Shown here in pieces: positions 1 to 8,090 of a stretch of DNA of 64,000 nt. The first letter of the stretch is position 1, and each line of letters begins with the position of its first letter. The notes beneath the pieces are model-generated. The model searched no databases. It saw nothing but the letters and a program-made list of their open reading frames with translations, and was not told the origin of the DNA. Source of the stretch: Beijerinckia sp. L45. GTDB lineage: Bacteria; Pseudomonadota; Alphaproteobacteria; Rhizobiales; Beijerinckiaceae. Where the stretch lies: the NCBI RefSeq assembly GCF_009765775.1, contig NZ_LMUU01000158.1:119032-183031 (forward strand), given 5' to 3'. The translations under genes and the position numbers were made by a program.

Positions 1-1680
1 GATCCCGATTTCGCCGCGCCGGACCTGTCCCCGACCCAGGCCGAGGCCGCCGACGCGCTCAAACAGAGTGTCGAGGCCAAAATATTTGGCGTGACGCTGC
101 TGCAGGGGGTTACCGGGTCGGGCAAGACCGAGGTCTATTTCGAGGCCGTCGCGGCGGCCCTGCGCGCCGGCCGCCAGGCGCTGATCCTGCTGCCGGAAAT
201 CGCCTTGACCGGACAATTTCTCGACCGCTTCGCCGCGCGGTTCGGCACACGCCCGGCCGAATGGCATTCATCGGTCGGCGCCAAGCGGCGCCATGCGATC
301 TGGCATGCGCTGGCGATGGGCGAGGTCCAGGTCGTCGCCGGTGCGCGGTCTGCCCTGTTCCTGCCATTCAAGGATCTTGCCCTGATCATCGTGGATGAGG
401 AGCACGAGGCCGCCTACAAGCAGGAGGACGGCGTCACCTACAACGCCCGCGACATGGCGGTCGTTCGCGGCCAGATCGAGGGGGCGGCCGTCGTGCTGGC
501 CTCGGCGACGCCGTCGATCGAGACGCAGGTCAACACGCGCAACAGCCGCTATGCCCACCTTGAGCTGCCCGCACGGTTCGGCGATCGACCGATGCCCGTC
601 ATCACCGCGCTCGACCTGCGTCGGAACGCGCCGCCCCGCGGCCGCTGGATCGCGCCGCCGCTCGAGCGCGCGATAACCGAGACGGTTGCACGGGGCGAAC
701 AGGCGCTTCTCTTTCTCAATCGGCGGGGCTATGCGCCGCTGACCCTGTGCCGCAGCTGCGGCCACCGTTTTCAATGCCCGGACTGTACGGCGTGGCTGGT
801 CGAGCACCGCTTTCGCCACGCCCTCGTCTGCCACCATTGCGGTCATCAGGAACGCCGACCCGACGTCTGTCCGATCTGCGAAGCCTCCCATGCGCTGGTG
901 CCGTGCGGGCCGGGGATCGAGCGGTTGGCCGAGGAGGTGGCAGAGCGGTTTCCCGAGATGCGCAGCATCGTCCTCTCCTCCGATTTCATGGGCGGGACCG
1001 AGAGGCTGCGCACCGAACTCGACACGGTCGCCGAGGGCGGCTGCGACATCGTCATCGGCACCCAGCTCGTGGCCAAGGGACACAATTTCCCGATGCTGAC
1101 GCTGGTCGGCGTCATCGATGCCGATATCGGTCTTTCGACCGGGGATCCGCGGGCCGCCGAGCGGACGTTTCAGCTCCTGCAGCAGGTCACCGGGCGCGCC
1201 GGGCGATTCGAACGGCCGGGCCGGGCGATTCTCCAGACCTACCAGCCGGATCATCCCGTCGTCCGCGCGCTGCTGTCGGGCGATGCGGAGCGCTTCTACG
1301 CCGAAGAAACATCGCAGCGCCAGCGCGCGACGCTGCCGCCGTTCGGACGCCTTGCCGCAGTCATCGTATCCGGGCCGGACTTTGCCGGCACCCAGGCCTA
1401 TGCCCGGTCTCTCGCGCAGGCCGCCTACCTCATGCCGAGTTCGGAGCGCTGGACCCTTGCCACGGCAGGCGGGCTGCCGGGATCCGAAGACCTGGTCGTT
1501 CTCGGCCCGGCCGAAGCGCCGATCTCGGTCATCGCCGGGCGCCACCGTTTCCGCCTCCTGATCCGTTCGCCGCGCCGCGCCGATCTTCAAGGATTCCTGC
1601 GCGCGCTCATCCAACACGTGGCACCCCCCAGAGGCGGCGTCCGGGTGGCTTTCGACGTCGATCCGCAGACCTTTCTGTGA
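1..1680 (+). CDS. priA: Primosomal protein N' (replication restart helicase PriA), 3' part
   Basis: The frame is open from the first base, so the gene begins upstream of the window; 559 C-terminal residues are visible. PriA is the 3'-to-5' DNA helicase that reloads the replisome at stalled forks. Seen here are the Walker A motif GVTGSGKT (about residues 35-42), the Walker B DEEH box, a zinc-binding block with paired cysteines (CRSCG, CPDC, CHHCG, CPIC), and the C-terminal helicase motifs GTQLVAKGHNF and QVTGRAGR. PriA proteins are usually about 730 residues, so roughly the N-terminal 3'-end-binding domain is missing. A GTG at position 91 is an in-frame internal codon, not the start, because the Walker A region and conserved sequence continue before it. 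The following 270 bases carry no convincing gene. Confidence 0.96.
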   Translation, partial: DPDFAAPDLSPTQAEAADALKQSVEAKIFGVTLLQGVTGSGKTEVYFEAVAAALRAGRQALILLPEIALTGQFLDRFAARFGTRPAEWHSSVGAKRRHAIWHALAMGEVQVVAGARSALFLPFKDLALIIVDEEHEAAYKQEDGVTYNARDMAVVRGQIEGAAVVLASATPSIETQVNTRNSRYAHLELPARFGDRPMPVITALDLRRNAPPRGRWIAPPLERAITETVARGEQALLFLNRRGYAPLTLCRSCGHRFQCPDCTAWLVEHRFRHALVCHHCGHQERRPDVCPICEASHALVPCGPGIERLAEEVAERFPEMRSIVLSSDFMGGTERLRTELDTVAEGGCDIVIGTQLVAKGHNFPMLTLVGVIDADIGLSTGDPRAAERTFQLLQQVTGRAGRFERPGRAILQTYQPDHPVVRALLSGDAERFYAEETSQRQRATLPPFGRLAAVIVSGPDFAGTQAYARSLAQAAYLMPSSERWTLATAGGLPGSEDLVVLGPAEAPISVIAGRHRFRLLIRSPRRADLQGFLRALIQHVAPPRGGVRVAFDVDPQTFL

Positions 1681-1952
1681 ACACCGGCGCTCGCGACGAA
1701 TGCCCCATGGGGCTTCCATCGTCTTGGCTCTTTATTTCATGGAAGGATTGGACTACGGAGGGGCGGTGGATGCGCGTGGTTCTGGCCGCGCCGCCATGGC
1801 CTGTGGGGCGGTGACCGAATGGCTCCGAGACCAGGCCGGCGACGCGCGGGATACCCCGCTTGATGTCGTGTATTTGACTTCGACCTCTCGTGCGTGGGCC
1901 ATAAGCTTCGCCGAAGAGCGTCAGGATCCGTAGTCGACGTGTGGAGTGATCG

Positions 1953-2225
1953 GTGGAAACGAAGGATATCGACCAGGCCGAGCTCGTCAGTAAGATTATC
2001 GACGTCATTGTCGCCGAAGGCATGGTCGATCGCGAAAAGGTCACGATGGACGCGACGATCGAGAGTCTCGATCTGAAGTCGATCGATATCGTGATGATCC
2101 TGACGGCGATCGAGGACAAGTTCGACGTCTACATCCCTATGGATGGCCCCTTCCATGACGCCAAGGATGTGAAGAGTCTCATCGACGCGATCGCGGCCTA
2201 CATCATCAAAGAAAAGACGGCCTGA
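1953..2225 (+). CDS. Acyl carrier protein (dedicated, sphingolipid/lipid locus)
   Basis: A 90-residue carrier protein with the phosphopantetheine attachment site at Ser43 in LDLKSIDIVM and an acidic helix II after it. It starts with GTG; a GGAG at 1943-1946 sits six bases upstream. The housekeeping AcpP usually has DSLD at this site, so the LKSID version and the genomic setting suggest a specialised carrier rather than AcpP. It is the first gene of a set of five with abutting or overlapping stops and starts (ACP, ketosynthase, two hot-dog proteins, reductase), so it probably carries the acyl chain these enzymes process. The upstream 270-base gap holds a TTGACT at 1874-1879 that might be part of a promoter, but no good -10 follows it. 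Dedicated ACPs are also known next to serine palmitoyltransferase in other alphaproteobacteria. Confidence 0.88.
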   Translation: METKDIDQAELVSKIIDVIVAEGMVDREKVTMDATIESLDLKSIDIVMILTAIEDKFDVYIPMDGPFHDAKDVKSLIDAIAAYIIKEKTA

Positions 2226-3449
2226 ATGGCATCATCTGCACGGGTCGTCGTCACCGGCATGGGGGCTGTGTCCTCCGCCGGTGTCGGCGCTGAGCTCCTA
2301 TGGGCTGCCGCGCGCGATGGCCGTCCCTGCATCTTCCCGCCGGTCTTTCCGCACCCTTATCGCGGCCGCATCAAGATCGCGGCGCAGGTGCAGGATTTCG
2401 ATCCGACGCTCTACCTCGACAAGACCACGCTGGCGTTCTGCGACCCTGTTTCGCAATACCTGCTGGTCGCCGCCGATGAAGCGATGGCGCAGGCCGGCTT
2501 CGATCGGACGACGCGTCTGGGAACCCGCGCCGCGGCCATCATCGGCACCGGCATCGGTGGCATGAAGACGATCGAGATCGGCATCCACGGCAACCTGATG
2601 GACAACGCGCGTCCCGATCCGCTGTCGATTCCGAAGTTGATCCCGAGTGCCTGTCCGTCGATGCTGTCGATGCGCTACGGCGTTCAGGGTCCGAGCTTTG
2701 CCGTCGCCAGCGCCTGCTCTTCGGCCACGCAGGCCATCGGTCTCGGCATGCAGATGATCCGCGCCGGGATGGTCGACATCGCGATCGTCGGCGGCACCGA
2801 GGACTGCATCGTCAATAACGCAATGCTCGCGTGGGAATCCCTCCGCGTCATGACGCCGGATTTCTGTCGCCCCTTCTCCAAAGGCCGCAACGGCATGGTT
2901 CTCGGCGCCGGCGCCGGCGTCTTCATCCTCGAATCCGAAGTCCACGCCCGGGCGCGCGGCGCCAAGTCGGTCGGCACGCTGGTCGGCTACGGGACGTCGA
3001 GCGACGCCAAGGACCCTGTGCGACCGGATTCCGAGGGTGCGGCAGCTTCGATGAAAGCGGCCCTGCTCGACGCCGATCTGCCGCCCGACGCGATCGATTA
3101 TGTCAACGCGCATGGCACGGCGACCATCGTCAACGACGTCTCTGAGTCTGCCGCACTGGGTCTCGTGTTCGGCAACCGGCTTCCGGATCTTCCGATTTCG
3201 TCCACCAAGCCGATCCACGGCCACGCCCTGGGTGCCGGTGGCGCGCTCGAGCTGATCGTGACGTTTGGCGCGATCCGCGATCAGGTCGCGCCGCCGACCA
3301 TCAACTGGCGCGAGCCGGACGAAAAATGCCCGGTCGATCCGATCCCGAACGAGGCGCGCCCGATGACGATCAAGACGGCGATGAGCAACTCTTTTGCTTT
3401 CGGCGGCATCAATGCGGTGCTGATCGCCCAGGCGCCGGACGCCGCGTGA
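2226..3449 (+). CDS. Beta-ketoacyl-ACP synthase (KAS II / FabF-like)
   Basis: A 407-residue thiolase-fold condensing enzyme. The catalytic triad is intact: Cys164 in ASACSSATQA, His296 in NAHGTAT, and His333 in KPIHGHALGAGG. The family condenses malonyl-ACP with acyl-ACP to extend a fatty chain by two carbons. The ATG directly follows the ACP stop codon with no spacer, indicating translational coupling. It is more divergent than a housekeeping FabF (for example an extended stretch around residues 36-65 before the first conserved block), and with the adjacent dehydratase and reductase genes it could form a dedicated elongation module. The sequence does not show which chain length it accepts. 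I infer a role in making the acyl or sphingoid chain of a membrane lipid. Confidence 0.9.
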   Translation: MASSARVVVTGMGAVSSAGVGAELLWAAARDGRPCIFPPVFPHPYRGRIKIAAQVQDFDPTLYLDKTTLAFCDPVSQYLLVAADEAMAQAGFDRTTRLGTRAAAIIGTGIGGMKTIEIGIHGNLMDNARPDPLSIPKLIPSACPSMLSMRYGVQGPSFAVASACSSATQAIGLGMQMIRAGMVDIAIVGGTEDCIVNNAMLAWESLRVMTPDFCRPFSKGRNGMVLGAGAGVFILESEVHARARGAKSVGTLVGYGTSSDAKDPVRPDSEGAAASMKAALLDADLPPDAIDYVNAHGTATIVNDVSESAALGLVFGNRLPDLPISSTKPIHGHALGAGGALELIVTFGAIRDQVAPPTINWREPDEKCPVDPIPNEARPMTIKTAMSNSFAFGGINAVLIAQAPDAA

Positions 3450-3835
3450 GCGGGAGCACGGCCCTCGGTCGCTTCGCGGTCGTCGGCACGATCGCCGAGG
3501 CCGATGCCTTCTGCCGGGCGACCGGCGTCGCGCCTGCCGCGACACTGCCCCTGACCTATCCCATGCGTTGGCTCGCCTTGCCGGACATCCGTGCCGGGCT
3601 TCTGGATCTGGCGTCGGGGGCCGAGGCCGTGCTTGTGCACGAGTCACAAAGCTTCGCTTACACGCATCCGCTTTTCGTGGACCAGCTTTACACGCTGACG
3701 GTTTTTGCGCGGCGGGAAGCGGCGCCTGACCGGGTGATCCTTGATGGCGTGGTCACAGACGCCGCGGGCGTCGAACAGCTGCGGATTGAAACGATCTTGC
3801 GGCTGATCGCGGCGCCGACGGAGCTGGCAGCGTGA
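3446..3835 (+). CDS. Hot-dog fold protein, HadA/FAS1-like dehydratase partner
   Basis: A 129-residue protein read from GTG 3446, which overlaps the ketosynthase stop by four bases. An in-frame ATG further upstream lies inside the ketosynthase gene and is not credible. The sequence reads as the N-terminal, non-catalytic half of a double hot-dog dehydratase (MaoC_dehydrat_N/FAS1-like), with the stretch ESQSFAYTHPLFVDQLY typical of that half. It lacks the DxNPxH catalytic signature, which is present in the next gene. In mycobacteria HadA and HadB form such a split dehydratase for long-chain 3-hydroxyacyl-ACP, and I infer the same pairing here. It could alternatively be a single-domain thioesterase-like protein. 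Confidence 0.72.
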   Translation: MSGSTALGRFAVVGTIAEADAFCRATGVAPAATLPLTYPMRWLALPDIRAGLLDLASGAEAVLVHESQSFAYTHPLFVDQLYTLTVFARREAAPDRVILDGVVTDAAGVEQLRIETILRLIAAPTELAA

Positions 3836-4248
3836 GCCCGGACGTCGCGGCATCCTCCGAGCTGGCAGCCGGCCATGTCATTCCGCCGCGCCGCTTCGGC
3901 CCTTTCTCGGCCAAAATGGTGGCGGCTTACGCCGAGGCTTCGGGTGACGACAACCCCTTGCACAGCGACGCGTCGCTCGCCGCCCGCGCCGGGCTGGCGC
4001 GCCCGCCGATCCACGGCATGCTGATCATGGGTTGCTTCGAACCCTATCTCCACGCCTGGCGCCCCGCCGCCTCGATCGTCAAGCTGTCGGGCAAATTCAT
4101 CCGGCCCGTCCTCGTCGGCGACAGTATCGAAGTGTCGGGCAAGGTGGTGCAGGCGGCAGCTGGCGTCCCGGCGGTGCTGCGGCTGATGGTGCGCGGCGAC
4201 GACGGCCGCGATCTCGTCTGTCTCGCCGAAGCCTTCGTCGAGCCGTGA
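3832..4248 (+). CDS. MaoC-like (R)-3-hydroxyacyl-ACP dehydratase (HadB-like)
   Basis: A 138-residue hot-dog protein starting at GTG 3832, overlapping the previous stop by four bases. It carries the hydratase-2 signature YAEASGDDNPLHSD, with the catalytic Asp and His, followed by the conserved PPIHGML. MaoC and HadB proteins reversibly dehydrate (R)-3-hydroxyacyl thioesters. The catalytic motif here and its absence in the upstream partner fit a HadA-HadB type heterodimer. It sits between a ketosynthase and a ketoreductase-like gene, so together with the ACP these genes provide three of the four steps of a fatty-acid elongation cycle; no enoyl reductase is encoded beside them. Confidence 0.86.
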   Translation: MSPDVAASSELAAGHVIPPRRFGPFSAKMVAAYAEASGDDNPLHSDASLAARAGLARPPIHGMLIMGCFEPYLHAWRPAASIVKLSGKFIRPVLVGDSIEVSGKVVQAAAGVPAVLRLMVRGDDGRDLVCLAEAFVEP

Positions 4249-5045
4249 TCGCGCGCTCGATCCTCATCACGGGCGCTTCGAGCGGCATCGGCCGTGCGCT
4301 GGCGCTGGCCTATGCCGCCCCCGGCGTCCGACTCGCCCTGCTTGGCCGCGACGCAAGCCGGCTTGCCGCGGTCGCGGAAGCGGCGCGTGCCAAAGGTGCC
4401 GTTGTCGAGGCTGGAACGGTCGACGTCCGCGACCGCCTGGCAATGGCGTCCTGGATCGAGGCAGCCGACATTTTCCAGCCCTTCGATCTGGCCATCGCCA
4501 ACGCCGGCATCACCACAGGTCTCGCGCCCGGCGCGTTGACGGAAGACCCGGAGGCCGTGCGCGCGATCCTCGCCACCAACCTGGTCGGTGTCCTCAACAC
4601 GGCCGAGCCGCTCATCGCGCCGATGTGCGCGCGTGGCACTGGGCAGCTCGCCTTCGTCGGATCGCTCGCCGGCCTGCATGGCCTGCCCTACTCGCCGGCC
4701 TATTGCGTCACCAAGGCGGGCGTCCATGCCTATGCCGAGTCGCTTCGCGGTCGGCTGGAGCCGCAGGGCGTGCTGGTCAGCCTCATCATCGCCGGCTTCG
4801 TCAAGACGCCGCTCAACGACTCGATCGATGCGATGAAACCCGGCGAGATCACCGACGCGGAGGCGGCCGCGCTGATCAAGCGGGGACTCAGCAAGGGTAA
4901 GGCGACGATCGCGTTTCCCTGGTTCCTTTATGTACTGACGCGCCTGGGCCGACTGCTCCCGGCGCGGGTCTACGACCGGATCATGGCCGGTGTGACGGTA
5001 ACAGTGCCCGGGACGCAAGAGCGCATCGGACCTGAGAATATTTAG
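4245..5045 (+). CDS. Short-chain dehydrogenase/reductase; candidate 3-ketosphinganine reductase or ketoacyl reductase
   Basis: A 266-residue Rossmann-fold reductase starting at GTG 4245 with a four-base overlap with the MaoC gene. An upstream in-frame ATG at 4032 lies inside MaoC and is rejected. Cofactor motif TGASSGIG is at residues 9-16, NAG follows mid-protein, and the active site is YCVTK. The C-terminal part has a hydrophobic stretch (WFLYVLTRLGRLLP) as in membrane-associated 3-ketodihydrosphingosine reductases, so reduction of the keto product of the nearby serine palmitoyltransferase is one likely job. The alternative is the ketoreductase step of the elongation module encoded just upstream. 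The sequence alone does not decide between them. Confidence 0.8.
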   Translation: MIARSILITGASSGIGRALALAYAAPGVRLALLGRDASRLAAVAEAARAKGAVVEAGTVDVRDRLAMASWIEAADIFQPFDLAIANAGITTGLAPGALTEDPEAVRAILATNLVGVLNTAEPLIAPMCARGTGQLAFVGSLAGLHGLPYSPAYCVTKAGVHAYAESLRGRLEPQGVLVSLIIAGFVKTPLNDSIDAMKPGEITDAEAAALIKRGLSKGKATIAFPWFLYVLTRLGRLLPARVYDRIMAGVTVTVPGTQERIGPENI

Positions 5046-5185
5046 GCAGGTCACCTATCGGCATCGGCCCTGGATTATTCACTCAAGCTCTGGCTTGAGA
5101 TGCGCTAAAAGACGTTCCAACCGGCCCGCGAGCGCGTATCGTCCGAGCTTGGCGCTGGCGCCGAACCTATTCTGAGGATATCTCC

Positions 5186-6493
5186 TTGATCGTGCATAGG
5201 CTTCTCCTCGGCTTTTTCGAGACGTGCCTTTACGTCTCGTCGATCGGCCTGATCGCCGTGGGGAGCGGCTTTCTCGCCTTAATCGGGATCAAGGTCTACG
5301 ATCTCCTCGGGCCGCCGCACTGGCGCAATCACCTGCCGCGGGCCTTTCTGCCGGAACTCGATCTACCGGACGTTCTCGTGCAGATTCCGCTGTTCAACGA
5401 GAACGAGGTGGCGCTCGGGGCCATCCAATCCGCCGTGGCGCTCAACTGGCCGCGCGACAAGCTGCACATCCAGATGCTGGACGACTCCACCGACGACACG
5501 CCAATCCTGATCGCCGGGGTGGTCGCGGATCTGGCGGCGCGCGGTGTGAAGATCATCCATGTGCGGCGCGAGGATCGCACCGGCTTCAAGGCCGGTGCGC
5601 TCGAAGCAGGGCTCCGGATCAGCAATGCGCCGCTGATCGCCCTGCTCGATATCGACTTTCGTCCGCCGCCACACTGGCTTCGCGACGTGGTGCCGATCCT
5701 CATCGCCGATCCCGACGCCGGCTTCGTGCAGTCGCGCTGCGAGTTTGCGAATTATCGCACCAACTGGCTGACGCGGGTCCAGGGCATGATGCTCGACGCC
5801 CATTTTGTCGTCGAACAGGCGGGACGGTTCCGCGGCGGCTGGCTTTTTCAGTTCAATGGCACGGGCGGGGTGTGGCGGCGGACGGCGATCGCCGAAGCCG
5901 GCGGCTGGTCGGCGGATTCCATCTCCGAGGATCTGGATCTCACCGTTCGCGTGGCGCTGGCCGGCTGGCACGGACTGTTCGTCATGGAGCCGGCAATTCC
6001 CGGCCTGGTGCCCGAGCGTATCGACCATTGGCGCGTCCAGCAACGGCGCTGGTCGACCGGTTTCGTTCAGGTGGCGCGCAAGCTGCTCGGCAAGATCTGG
6101 TCGGTGCCCTGGTCGCTCGGGTTCAAACTGTCGGCAAGCTTTCTGATCTTCGTGCAGGCCTTCTATCCCTGCGCGGCCATCGCCAGCGTTTCCCTCGTCG
6201 CCTGCATCCTGCTGCGGACCGGGAACGCGATGCCTTACGTTCCGCTGCTGAGCCTGATCGGTGTGCTGATCGTGATCATCGCCGTCGGACTGACCCTCGT
6301 CCCCTACGTGACGCTGAAGCGCGGGCCGTTGTGGCGCTATATCGCCACGGTCCTTCTCGTGCCGCCAGCGATGGTGTTCATCAGCCTGTCGAATGCCCCC
6401 GCAATCGTGAAGACGATGTTTGGCGCAAACGAGAGTTTTAAGCGTACACCGAAATCGGCGAAAGCTGTCGGCGAGTCCTCGGGGCGCGACTAA
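5186..6493 (+). CDS. Membrane family-2 glycosyltransferase (cellulose synthase-like A2 type)
   Basis: A 435-residue inner-membrane glycosyltransferase. An N-terminal membrane helix (about residues 7-35) is followed by a GT-A domain with DDS at 99-101, the metal-binding DID at 155-157, the general base in SEDLD (about 248-251) and QQRRW at 285-289. Three further hydrophobic segments span about 310-400. This pattern is the CESA_CaSu_A2 group, related to glucomannan synthases and some ceramide or diacylglycerol glycosyltransferases. The start is TTG 5186, with GAGG at 5174-5177; a GTG six bases later is an alternative. It lies 140 bases after the reductase gene and faces the ceramide genes, so transfer of a sugar to a sphingolipid is a reasonable inference. 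A small exported polysaccharide is the main alternative. Confidence 0.85.
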   Translation: MIVHRLLLGFFETCLYVSSIGLIAVGSGFLALIGIKVYDLLGPPHWRNHLPRAFLPELDLPDVLVQIPLFNENEVALGAIQSAVALNWPRDKLHIQMLDDSTDDTPILIAGVVADLAARGVKIIHVRREDRTGFKAGALEAGLRISNAPLIALLDIDFRPPPHWLRDVVPILIADPDAGFVQSRCEFANYRTNWLTRVQGMMLDAHFVVEQAGRFRGGWLFQFNGTGGVWRRTAIAEAGGWSADSISEDLDLTVRVALAGWHGLFVMEPAIPGLVPERIDHWRVQQRRWSTGFVQVARKLLGKIWSVPWSLGFKLSASFLIFVQAFYPCAAIASVSLVACILLRTGNAMPYVPLLSLIGVLIVIIAVGLTLVPYVTLKRGPLWRYIATVLLVPPAMVFISLSNAPAIVKTMFGANESFKRTPKSAKAVGESSGRD

Positions 6494-6618
6494 AAAGTCG
6501 TCTAATGTAAAGGCCGTAGGCATATGAACCGATGTTCATGTGTTTTTGCTTGGCTGGTCTTCCGCAACCAATCGTCCTCGCCGACATTGCCAGCACATAT
6601 TCTCACGAAGGAAAACTC

Positions 6619-6960
6619 ATGCAGATGAAGAATGTCGTTCTCGCCGGTGTTGCCGCGCTGGCTCTTGGCGCCGGCTCGGTCGCGCTTCCGTCTTTGGCTG
6701 ATGCGCAGGGCCACGGTGGCGGTCATGGTGGCGGTGGCCACGGTGGTGGCGGTCACTTCGGCGGCGGCGGCCACTTCGGTGGGGGTGGTCGCGGGTTCGG
6801 TGGCCGCGGCTATGGCGGTCGCGGGTACGGTGGCTACGGTCGCGGCTATGGCTATGGCTACGGCCGCGGCTATTATGGATGCGGTCCGCTCCGCGCGGCG
6901 GTCGGCGGCTGCGGCTACGGGTATGGCTATCCCGGCTATGGCTACGGATACGGCTACTAA
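6619..6960 (+). CDS. Exported glycine/tyrosine-rich repeat protein
   Basis: A 113-residue protein with a signal peptide (hydrophobic core about residues 6-22, likely cleavage near ALPSLADA). The mature part is nearly all Gly, His, Tyr, Arg and Phe, with GGGGHF units first and GRGYGG or GYGYG units later, plus two cysteines near the end. An upstream in-frame ATG at 6532 would add 29 residues before the signal peptide; I chose 6619 because AAGGAAA lies a few bases upstream and the signal peptide then sits at the N terminus. I do not know its function. Similar low-complexity exported proteins occur widely in Hyphomicrobiales without assigned roles. A strong terminator follows. Confidence 0.75.
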   Translation: MQMKNVVLAGVAALALGAGSVALPSLADAQGHGGGHGGGGHGGGGHFGGGGHFGGGGRGFGGRGYGGRGYGGYGRGYGYGYGRGYYGCGPLRAAVGGCGYGYGYPGYGYGYGY

Positions 6961-6991
6961 GCACCACACTCTTAGTCAGAGCTCATAAACC

Positions 6992-7023
6992 AAAAAAGGC
7001 GGGCCTCATCGGCCCGCCTTTTT
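6992..7023. terminator. Bidirectional intrinsic terminator
   Basis: A perfect 8-bp stem, GGCGGGCC (6998-7005) pairing with GGCCCGCC (7011-7018), with a 5-base loop. Six A residues precede it and five T residues follow, so it can end transcription from both directions. It lies between the plus-strand glycine-rich gene and the minus-strand desaturase gene, which converge here. Confidence 0.93.
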
Positions 7024-7045
7024 CATGTTGCGAACGATCGCGCGA

Positions 7046-8065
7046 TCAGCTCGGACCCATCGTCGAGGGGCTGCGGTCGACGCGTTGATAGAGCGTATAG
7101 CGCTTGTCGAAAATGAACGTCAGCCACAGCTTGGTCCACGAGGAATGCGACTTCAGCGTCTCGTAATATTCCGGCGCGATCTTCTTCAGCTCCGGCAGGC
7201 GGCGCCACGGAATGTCCGGAAAGTCGTGATGCTCGTTGTGGTAGCCGATGTTGAGCGCGAAGAAGTTCAGCGGGCCGTAATAGTCGAAGGTTTCCTGCTC
7301 GGGATCGAGCGTGAAATGCTCCTGGATCCAGCGGGCGCCAAGTGGATGAAGCCCGACCGAAAACCAGAACGACAGGAACAGATAGAGCAGCCCGTTGACG
7401 CCGCAGAAGTAGAGGATCGCGGCGTCGAAAAGGAAGACCGCGGCGCCGTTGTAGATCGTCCAGCGGTTGCGCATCGGCACCGTGCCCTTGAGCCGCTCGA
7501 GGCGGGTCAGTTGGAACAGGGCGAAGAAGAACAGCCAGCCGGCCTTGCCGTACCAGCGGTTGCCGACGAGGTCAGCTTCCCAGCGGCTCGGCAGATCGGC
7601 GTCGTAGTCGTAATCGCCGAGATGCGAGTGATGCTTCACGTGGTAGCAACGGAAGCCCATCGCCGTCGGCAGCGTGTTGGGGAGATCCGCCAGTACGATC
7701 AGCATCTTGTTCAAGAGAACGTTCTTGAACACGAGGTTGTGCGTACCATCATGGATGACGACGAACATCGCATGGTTGGCGAAGGCGCCGATCGTCCAGG
7801 CGGCGATCAGCGCCAGCCACCAGTAGCCGATGCCAAGATGACCGAGTCCCCAGGCCAGGGCGACTTGACCCGCCACCACGCCGACGGTGATGACCGCCGT
7901 CCACCGGTCCTTGCCGATCAACGCCTTGACGTCGGGATGCGCCTTGATGATCGCGGCGCGGCGGATCGGGTGCGGGCGTCTCAGGTCGGCCGGGAAGAAC
8001 GAACGGCGGAACGGCGTGTCAGCTGCGGCACCCTTGCCCCGACCGTAGTCAAGCACGTGAGTCAT
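7046..8065 (-). CDS. Fatty acid desaturase family; probable sphingolipid delta-4 desaturase (DES1-like)
   Basis: A 339-residue membrane di-iron desaturase. The three histidine boxes are HDGTH (105-109), HVKHH (142-146) and HNEHH (276-280), with hydrophobic segments around 56-104, 175-190 and 205-240. The C-terminal third matches what I recall of animal dihydroceramide desaturase DES1 closely: DYYGPLNF, GYHNEHHDFP, then IAPEYY and a final HSSW region. The N terminus also parallels DES1 (HPIRRAAI, then HPDVKALI). DES1 inserts the 4,5-trans double bond that turns dihydroceramide into ceramide. The start ATG has AGGAAGGGA upstream. It is the last gene of a minus-strand operon with the acyltransferase (25-base gap) and serine palmitoyltransferase genes, which strongly supports a sphingolipid substrate. 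Confidence 0.87.
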   Translation of the reverse strand: MTHVLDYGRGKGAAADTPFRRSFFPADLRRPHPIRRAAIIKAHPDVKALIGKDRWTAVITVGVVAGQVALAWGLGHLGIGYWWLALIAAWTIGAFANHAMFVVIHDGTHNLVFKNVLLNKMLIVLADLPNTLPTAMGFRCYHVKHHSHLGDYDYDADLPSRWEADLVGNRWYGKAGWLFFFALFQLTRLERLKGTVPMRNRWTIYNGAAVFLFDAAILYFCGVNGLLYLFLSFWFSVGLHPLGARWIQEHFTLDPEQETFDYYGPLNFFALNIGYHNEHHDFPDIPWRRLPELKKIAPEYYETLKSHSSWTKLWLTFIFDKRYTLYQRVDRSPSTMGPS

Positions 8066-8090
8066 TAGGCTAGTCCCTTCCTGAGCGGTT

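Noticed and set aside
268-1719. A 483-codon antisense frame over priA
   Set aside because: It is a shadow of priA with Arg-rich, low-information sequence.
1700-1933. A 77-codon frame between priA and the ACP gene
   Set aside because: No ribosome-binding site, no recognisable sequence, and an ordinary length for chance in high-GC DNA.
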